Source: Bin87 sp965197635 (GTDB taxonomy: Bacteria; Chloroflexota; Dehalococcoidia; Lucifugimonadales; UBA3495). From it: DNA of 64,000 nucleotides. The stretch is from positions 248,001 to 312,000 of the forward strand of contig OZ240218.1 of assembly GCA_965197635.1 (NCBI GenBank), in the 5' to 3' direction. Made by a program: the position numbers and the translations under genes. The notes under the pieces were generated by a model. The model saw only the letters and a list, made by a program, of their open reading frames with translations. It did no database searches and was not told the DNA's origin. Shown piece after piece: positions 59,017-64,000 of the stretch. The first letter of the stretch is position 1. The number at the start of each line of letters is the position of its first letter.

Positions 59017-59114
59017 CAATACGCCTGGCTTGGTTTATCTTTACGCCGCGCTTTGCCTGGTTCAGACTCCGCTATGCTACGCAGAACTGTTCGCAATTTA
59101 CCTCCACTGTATCA

Positions 59115-59492
59115 ATGACGTTTCGAGAGCTGCTCCCCGATGGTTGCCCTCCCGATGAAGCCGAGGAAATAACTGGCTCCCGCGTCGTGTTCCGCCTCGT
59201 CAGGAATATGCCGCCGGATGACGATGATTTCAGGTCTCAACGCACCGAGCAACCGAGCCGTGTGTTTCGAGGCGTTACTGAATGTCAGGCACGCGGGTTG
59301 TCAGTACATGCCGACCACCGTGACTCTGAAAATGCATTGAAATTGCCTGTTCTGCAAGGACGTGCAATCTGCCGCATCGCGTTGGATAACGGCGCCGGAT
59401 ACATACAGCAGACCGGTCGTCCCTCGCATCATACTTGGTGGCCATGGGCAAACTTTAACATTCTGGGGCATTGCTCTCTGGTGGAACTATGA
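59115..59492 (+). CDS. Hypothetical protein (first gene of an overlapping pair)
   Basis: 125 residues. Hydrophilic N-terminal half (PPDEAEEITGSRVVFRLVRN, DDDDFRSQRTEQPSR) and a C-terminal part with ICRIALDNGAGYIQQTGRPS and HHTWWPWAN. No signal peptide, membrane helix or recognised domain. Its TGA overlaps the ATG of the next gene by 4 nt, implying a coupled pair. Composition and overlap support a real gene; function is unknown, and a toxin-antitoxin or immune-type cassette is only a possibility. Confidence 0.55.
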   Translation: MTFRELLPDGCPPDEAEEITGSRVVFRLVRNMPPDDDDFRSQRTEQPSRVFRGVTECQARGLSVHADHRDSENALKLPVLQGRAICRIALDNGAGYIQQTGRPSHHTWWPWANFNILGHCSLVEL

Positions 59493-59845
59493 ACACTATC
59501 AAGCACGTTGAAACACTTGTCTATTACGACGGTGTGCAGGTTTTCGAGGGGCGCGATGCCGGCGGCGCCGGCTACATCGGTGTAATGACCAGCAGGTTTG
59601 ACGAAGTTGATGAGTACCTGGTTACAAAAGTCGAGCAGGAATCCCTGAACCGGTTCCGTGTCGGCGCGGTTGACCTTAGGACCCTGCTGCTGTCGGCCTC
59701 GGTGGATGGATGGTACTTGATGCGAACCGGCGGCGATTTCAGCCGACCGCTCGCCCTAGCATCTCAGCACGGCGCCCTGGACGAAAACGACCTTCTTCCC
59801 GACGCAGGTTTCCTCCTGCCAGAAACTATCCAGGCTGGCGATTGA
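59489..59845 (+). CDS. Hypothetical protein (second gene of an overlapping pair)
   Basis: 118 residues from the ATG at 59489. TIKHVETLVYYDGVQVFEG, RDAGGAGYIGVMTSRFDEVD, YLVTKVEQESLNRFRVGAVDLRTLLL in parts, then WYLMRTGGDFSRPLAL. The YYDGxQVFExRD start is one I have seen in hypothetical proteins that follow a small partner gene, but I cannot name the family. Its beta-rich start suggests a small SH3-like or sensor fold. It ends 35 nt before the GMC oxidoreductase gene. Confidence 0.6.
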   Translation: MNTIKHVETLVYYDGVQVFEGRDAGGAGYIGVMTSRFDEVDEYLVTKVEQESLNRFRVGAVDLRTLLLSASVDGWYLMRTGGDFSRPLALASQHGALDENDLLPDAGFLLPETIQAGD

Positions 59846-59880
59846 AAAACAACGTAAACACCCCTCAAACAGGTGCGAAA

Positions 59881-61425
59881 ATGAAGTACGACGTCATAGT
59901 TATCGGGGCCGGTTCCGGCGGCTGTGTGGTCGCCTCTCGGCTGGCCGAAGACCCCAACCGTTCGGTGCTGCTGCTCGAAGCCGGGCCGGACTATCCCGAG
60001 TACGAGTATTACCCCGACGATTTGAAGTACGGCTACAAACCCGACGCCTCCGCCCAGGGCGCTCCCCACAACTGGACCTGGTGGGCTCAGGGCTCACCGG
60101 AGCAAACCGAGATGCTGCCCGCGCCCCGGGGCAAGGTCGTGGGCGGCACCAGCGCCATCAACGGCCAGGTGCTGCTGCGCGGCGTGCCCGAGGATTACGA
60201 CGGCTGGGCCGCCGAAGGCAACGACGCATGGGCCTTCGTCAACGTCCTGCCCTACTTCCGTAGGATGGAAACCGACCTGGACATCAGCGACGACTTCCAC
60301 GGCTCGGAAGGCCCCATTCCCGTGCGTCGCTTCCCGCGCCAGGAGTGGCTGCCCTTCCAGAACGCTTTCGTGGAGTCCTGCCTGGAGGCTGGGTATCCCG
60401 CCGACGAAGACATGAACCACCCCGACTCCGGCGGTGTGGGGCCAATCCCCATGAACAACCCCGAGGGCGTCCGCATGAGCACGGCCCTGACCTTCCTTCG
60501 CGCCGTGCGCCATCGCCTGAACCTGACGGTGCGGTCCAGCGTGGTGGTGCGCCGCATCCTGTTCGAGGGCAAGCGCGCCGTCGGCGTTGTGGTGGAAAGC
60601 GGCGGTGAGGTGTACCAGCTGGAGGCCGACCAGATCGTGCTCTCGGCCGGATCCATGGCATCGCCCCAGCTGCTCATGCTGTCCGGCGTGGGACCAGCGG
60701 ACCATCTGCGGGAAATGGGCATACCGGTGGTCCACGAGCTGCCCGGCGTGGGTCAGAACTTGCGCGACCATCCCATCGTCGCGGTCATCTGCAAGGTGCG
60801 CGACGACCACGAGCAGGACTCGTTGGCCCCCCGCACGCAAACCGCGCTGCGCTACACCGCCACCGGCTCCCCCGACCGCAACGATATGCAGATTACGGCG
60901 TCGTCTTTCTCCACGCCCATCGGCGGCGCTGACCCCTTTGAACCGGGCGGCGTCCGCATCCAGTGCATCCTGGAGTTGGCCGACGGAGCCGGCGAGGTGC
61001 GCCTGTCCGCCAACGACCCCCACGTCCAGCCTTCGCTCAACTACCACTACCTGGAGGAAGAGCGGGACGTGGAGCGCCTGCGCGAAGCGGTGCGCATCAG
61101 CGTCAACCTGCTGGAGAACAACGCCTTCGGTCCCATCGTGGAAGAGATACAGCAGCCCCCGCCCGAAGACCTGGCCTCCGACGACGCGCTGGACAGCTGG
61201 ATGCGCCGCACGGTGTTCAACACCACCCATGCCTCGGGCACTTGCAAGATCGGGCCAGCCAACGACCCCATGGCCGTGGTTGACCAGTACCTGAACATCC
61301 ACGGCTTGGAGGGCATCAAGGTCGCCGACGCCTCGGTGATGCCCAACGTGATACGGGCCAACACCAACTGCACCACCATCATGATCGGCGAGCGGTGCGC
61401 CGACTGGCTGCAGTCCGGCCGGTAG
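59881..61425 (+). CDS. GMC family FAD-dependent oxidoreductase (choline dehydrogenase-like)
   Basis: 514 residues. FAD-binding VIVIGAGSGGCVVASRLAE at the start, GMC signature 1 RGKVVGGTSAINGQVLLRG, signature 2 GSMASPQLLMLSGVGP, catalytic His in TTHASGTCKIGP and the terminal VIRANTNCTTIMIGERCAD. It oxidises alcohols to aldehydes or ketones with FAD. Start at 59881; a longer frame to 59710 overlaps the preceding gene. Followed by a clear terminator. Substrate unknown. Confidence 0.94.
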   Translation: MKYDVIVIGAGSGGCVVASRLAEDPNRSVLLLEAGPDYPEYEYYPDDLKYGYKPDASAQGAPHNWTWWAQGSPEQTEMLPAPRGKVVGGTSAINGQVLLRGVPEDYDGWAAEGNDAWAFVNVLPYFRRMETDLDISDDFHGSEGPIPVRRFPRQEWLPFQNAFVESCLEAGYPADEDMNHPDSGGVGPIPMNNPEGVRMSTALTFLRAVRHRLNLTVRSSVVVRRILFEGKRAVGVVVESGGEVYQLEADQIVLSAGSMASPQLLMLSGVGPADHLREMGIPVVHELPGVGQNLRDHPIVAVICKVRDDHEQDSLAPRTQTALRYTATGSPDRNDMQITASSFSTPIGGADPFEPGGVRIQCILELADGAGEVRLSANDPHVQPSLNYHYLEEERDVERLREAVRISVNLLENNAFGPIVEEIQQPPPEDLASDDALDSWMRRTVFNTTHASGTCKIGPANDPMAVVDQYLNIHGLEGIKVADASVMPNVIRANTNCTTIMIGERCADWLQSGR

Positions 61426-61452
61426 AGTTGGCGCGTCAGAGACGAACCACAA

Positions 61453-61482
61453 GCGCCGACCGCCAACTCAGGCGGTCGGCGC
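61453..61482 (+). terminator. Rho-independent terminator after the GMC gene
   Basis: GCGCCGACCGCC aactca GGCGGTCGGCGC followed by GAATTTT: perfect 12-bp stem with a U-rich tail, 27 nt past the stop codon. Confidence 0.8.
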
Positions 61483-61517
61483 GAATTTTGGCGGCAGCTG
61501 CAAAGGACTGAACCGGC

Positions 61518-61727
61518 ATGAAGTGGGAATACACCGTTGACAAGATTCAAATCCGGTCTGGAGGCTTTTTCGGCGGCGGCATGAACGTTGATTCCGTCGA
61601 TGAAGACTTCCTGAACGAGCGGGGCGCCTCGGGCTGGGAACTGGTGTCAACCATGCCCCTCTTCGTGCCGCAGAACCCCACTGATTGCTACGTGTACTAC
61701 TACTGGAAACGGCCCGTCGCGGAGTAG
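61518..61727 (+). CDS. DUF4177 family small protein
   Basis: 69 residues: MKWEYTVDKIQIRSGGFFGG, FLNERGASGWELVSTMPLF, CYVYYYWKRP. The WEY start, GxSGWELV core and YxxKRP end are the DUF4177 pattern, a small beta-alpha-beta family of unknown function. It stands alone between a terminator and the promoter of the DUF1800 gene. No membrane helix or signal. Confidence 0.85.
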   Translation: MKWEYTVDKIQIRSGGFFGGGMNVDSVDEDFLNERGASGWELVSTMPLFVPQNPTDCYVYYYWKRPVAE

Positions 61728-61760
61728 GCCGGGAATGCCGGTCCCTTTGCGTCCGCTTTG

Positions 61761-61789
61761 TTGACAGTGGGCAGGCTATTCCGTAGCAT
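61761..61789 (+). promoter_or_regulatory. Candidate sigma-70 promoter of the DUF1800-DUF1501 operon
   Basis: TTGACA (61761-61766), 17-nt spacer, TAGCAT (61784-61789), 74 nt before the start at 61864. Confidence 0.55.
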
Positions 61790-61863
61790 AGCCTTCATAT
61801 ACCCGCCGGAATCGGATGTTGCGCTACAACGGGATTCAACAGTCCCTAACAGGAGGGAGAGCG

Positions 61864-63267
61864 ATGGCTAATCGGGAAGAAATAGCATTGATGGGCCATC
61901 TGATGCGGCGTGCCGGATTCGGCGCGACCCACGATGAGCTGCACGAAAAGGCCAGCAGGGGATACGAGGCCACGGTGGAGGATTTGCTCAACCCCGAGCA
62001 GTTCGAGCCCGTGGACGACGAACTCCTCTATCGTTTCATGCCCGGTTATGAGGGAGCCCTGGGGCCGCCGCTGAACCAGGCCGATTGGGTTTACCGTATG
62101 ATTAACACGGAGCGACCGCTGGAAGAAAAGATGGCGCTTTTCTGGCACCAGCTCTTCGCCACCGGCAACTCCAAGGTGGACAACCCGCCGGAACTCACCC
62201 AGCAGATTGTCATGTTCCGCCGCTGCGGACTGGGCAAGTTCCGCGACGTCCTCGTGGAACTGGCCCAGAACCCGGCCATGATCTTCTGGCTGGACAACAA
62301 CGGCAACCACATGGGCGCAATCAACGAGAACTGGGGCCGCGAGCTGCTGGAACTCTTCTCCATGGGCGTCGGCAACTACTCGGAAGACGACATCAAAGAG
62401 GCCAGCCGCGCCTTCACCGGCTGGACCATCGGCCCCAAGATCCCGCGCAACCCCCTAGGCCGTTTCTACTGGAGTTTCGAGTACCGCCCCGAAGACCACG
62501 ACGACGGCGAAAAGACATTCCTGGGCCACACCGGCAACTTCGACGGGCAGGACATTATTGACCTCGTGGTGAACCAGCCGGCCACCGCCCGGTTCCTCTC
62601 GCGGCATCTCTACAACTTCTTCGTGGCCGACGAGCCTCAGGTGCCCAGCTGGAACATTACGCCACCCAACGACCCGGACGCCATCGACCAGCTTATCGCC
62701 GCCTACGACGAATCGGACGGCGACATCCGCACGATGCTGCGGGTCCTGTTCAACTCCGATTTCTTCAAGCAGGCCCAGTTCAGCCGCGTGAAGAGTCCGG
62801 CGGAGTTGGTGGTGAGCACGGTTCGGCTGGCTGGCAACTACACCGGCCCGCGCCCGGGTTTCAACGCCCTGGCTTTCGAGTGCGCCTACCAGGGCCAGGA
62901 ACTGCTGAACCCACCCAGCGTCGAGAGCTGGCACACCGGCAGCGAGTGGATCGACGGCGGCGCGCTGGTGCGTCGGGTGAACTTCGCCGCCGGCTTGCTC
63001 GGCGACGTTTCCCTGCCCGGCGTCCGCTCCATGGTGGAGAACCTGCGAGCACGCGGCAGCCTCGGCCCCGAAGAACTGGTGGACGCCTGCCTGGAGCTGG
63101 TCGGCCCCTTGGAAATCAGCGACGGCACCCGCGCCGAACTGCTGGACCAGGCGCACAGCTACGGTGCAATGCGCTGGGACACCGAGGCGGACGCTGCCGA
63201 ATCCGAGAGACGAATCGGAGTGATGCTGGCCCTCGTCGCCGCGTCCCGCGATTTCCAGTTTGCATAA
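61864..63267 (+). CDS. DUF1800 domain-containing protein
   Basis: 467 residues from MANREEIALMGHLMRRAGFG (61864; GGAGGGAGAGCG upstream). DUF1800 hallmarks: HLMRRAGFGAT, EKMALFWHQLFATGNSKV, ENWGRELLELFSMGVGNYSEDD, EASRAFTGWTI, RFLSRHLYNFFV. Function is not known; it is nearly always encoded with a DUF1501 (sulfatase-like fold) protein, as here. No signal peptide is evident. Probably forms one transcript with the DUF1501 gene, separated by a palindrome repeat. Confidence 0.94.
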   Translation: MANREEIALMGHLMRRAGFGATHDELHEKASRGYEATVEDLLNPEQFEPVDDELLYRFMPGYEGALGPPLNQADWVYRMINTERPLEEKMALFWHQLFATGNSKVDNPPELTQQIVMFRRCGLGKFRDVLVELAQNPAMIFWLDNNGNHMGAINENWGRELLELFSMGVGNYSEDDIKEASRAFTGWTIGPKIPRNPLGRFYWSFEYRPEDHDDGEKTFLGHTGNFDGQDIIDLVVNQPATARFLSRHLYNFFVADEPQVPSWNITPPNDPDAIDQLIAAYDESDGDIRTMLRVLFNSDFFKQAQFSRVKSPAELVVSTVRLAGNYTGPRPGFNALAFECAYQGQELLNPPSVESWHTGSEWIDGGALVRRVNFAAGLLGDVSLPGVRSMVENLRARGSLGPEELVDACLELVGPLEISDGTRAELLDQAHSYGAMRWDTEADAAESERRIGVMLALVAASRDFQFA

Positions 63268-63283
63268 CCATCAACCAAGACGT

Positions 63284-63307
63284 AGGGGCGAATAATTATT
63301 CGCCCCT
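63284..63307. repeat. Perfect 24-bp palindrome AGGGGCGAATAA/TTATTCGCCCCT
   Basis: Between the DUF1800 and DUF1501 genes; same family as 3717-3744 (GTAGGGGCGAATGG / CCATTCGCCCCTAC) with a different central pair. It may act as a partial terminator or mRNA-stability hairpin. Confidence 0.65.
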
Positions 63308-63346
63308 GCCGGCTGCGATAGCCCATACCGTGTATGGAGGAACAAC

Positions 63347-64000
63347 ATGGCGACGACGAAGAAAGACCCGGTAGTGGTGGTTCTGCAGATGACCGGAGCC
63401 AACGACTACCTGAACACGGTCATCCCTTACACCAACGGACACTACCACGACGCCCGCCCCCGGGTTGGCATCCCTGAAGACCAGGTGATCCCCATCAACG
63501 ACGAGTTGGGGTTCAACCCTCAGATGGCAGCGATCAAGAAGCTGTACGATGAGGGCAAGGTGGCCATCATCCACGGCATCGGCTACGAGAACTCCCCACG
63601 TTCCCACTTCCGTTCCATGGACATCTGGCACACCTGCGAGCCGGACATCGTGGGGACCGAAGGCTGGGCCGGCCGCGTCATCCGCGACCTTGATCCGCGT
63701 GGTGAAAATGTGCTGAAGGGCATCAACTTCGGGCAGGGGCTGCCCCGGGCGTTGGCCCTGCGCGGCGTTCCGGTCACGTCCGTATCCAGCCTGGAATCCT
63801 ACGGCGTACTGTCCAGTGTTCCCGGCGTTGCCGCCGACGCGGAGCGCGACCAGCTTCTGGACCGCTTCGCCCGCATGTATTCTCCCACCGTCGGCACCGG
63901 CGCGGTGATGGACTATCTGGGCCAGACCGGGCGGGACGCTCTGAAGGGCGCCGACATCATCCGCAGCGCGCCGGAACAGTATTCGTCCACGGTGGAATAC
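63347..64000 (+). CDS. DUF1501 domain-containing protein, 3' end beyond the window
   Basis: The first 218 codons are present and open to the end of the window. Visible: VVVVLQMTGANDYLNTVIPY, YENSPRSHFRSMDIWHTCE and GTEGWAGRVIRDL. The family usually has about 400-450 residues with an alkaline-phosphatase/sulfatase-like fold and commonly a Tat signal; this start (MATTKKDP) lacks one. GGAGG is 6 nt before the ATG at 63347. It pairs with the upstream DUF1800 gene. Confidence 0.92.
   Translation, partial: MATTKKDPVVVVLQMTGANDYLNTVIPYTNGHYHDARPRVGIPEDQVIPINDELGFNPQMAAIKKLYDEGKVAIIHGIGYENSPRSHFRSMDIWHTCEPDIVGTEGWAGRVIRDLDPRGENVLKGINFGQGLPRALALRGVPVTSVSSLESYGVLSSVPGVAADAERDQLLDRFARMYSPTVGTGAVMDYLGQTGRDALKGADIIRSAPEQYSSTVEY

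Overview
The window is a 64 kb piece of a GC-rich bacterial chromosome, probably from an uncultured member of the Chloroflexota close to the SAR202 / Dehalococcoidia group. That assignment is inference. It rests on four paralogous luciferase-like (LLM) flavin oxidoreductases, a CaiB/BaiF CoA transferase, an HpaB-type hydroxylase, a DUF1800/DUF1501 pair, Thr-Pro-rich lipoproteins, Uma2 proteins and numerous toxin-antitoxin modules. No rRNA, tRNA or CRISPR array was recognised, so phylogeny cannot be fixed from this window alone.

Layout. 0.1-16 kb is mostly minus strand: a split pentapeptide-repeat membrane protein, a trypsin-like lipoprotein, an aldehyde dehydrogenase, a VapBC-type pair (plus strand), an Ogt-type alkyltransferase, a MoxR / DUF58 / transglutaminase operon with a HicBA-like pair inside it, a decayed subtilisin-like lipoprotein gene and a PEP-mutase/isocitrate-lyase-family enzyme. 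16-26 kb has an intact HicBA beside the wreck of another, an LLM oxidoreductase, then a plus-strand housekeeping run (mnmA, rnhB, yraN-like, apt, two MBL/Uma2-type genes, a site-2 protease) and a HEPN two-gene module. 26-34 kb carries a PNPOx-like protein, an asparaginase paralog and the membrane quality-control set ftsH, hflK, hflC. 34-44 kb holds an HpcH/HpaI aldolase, an M16 peptidase, a nucleotidyltransferase-HEPN gene with a premature TAG, an LLM oxidoreductase and a 1057-residue tandem alpha/beta-hydrolase lipoprotein. 44-64 kb is a catabolic and accessory region: HpaB-like hydroxylase, two VOC proteins, two more LLM oxidoreductases, a CoA transferase, a ThDP enzyme, a GMC oxidoreductase, HicBA and MazEF, a small restriction-modification island, an amidohydrolase with a Rieske-like insert, and the DUF1800/DUF1501 pair cut by the window end.

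How they work together. The catabolic enzymes fit oxidation of diverse, perhaps refractory organic compounds: flavin monooxygenases, ring-hydroxylase-like and ring-cleavage-like proteins, dehydrogenases and CoA transfer. They are mostly single transcription units with their own Shine-Dalgarno sites and hairpins, not one long operon. FtsH with HflK/HflC, the site-2 protease and the MoxR system form a membrane and protein quality-control theme. At least three dispersed inverted-repeat families fill most intergenic gaps.

Most unusual items: the amidohydrolase with an internal Rieske-type 2Fe-2S motif (56941-58962), the tandem hydrolase whose first copy has lost its nucleophile serine (39982-43155), the compact restriction-modification pair followed by a 246-bp MITE-like element (50192-52416), the subtilisin gene with two in-frame stops plus a lost catalytic Asp (11837-14962), and two unrecognised overlapping two-gene cassettes (25070-25866, 59115-59845).
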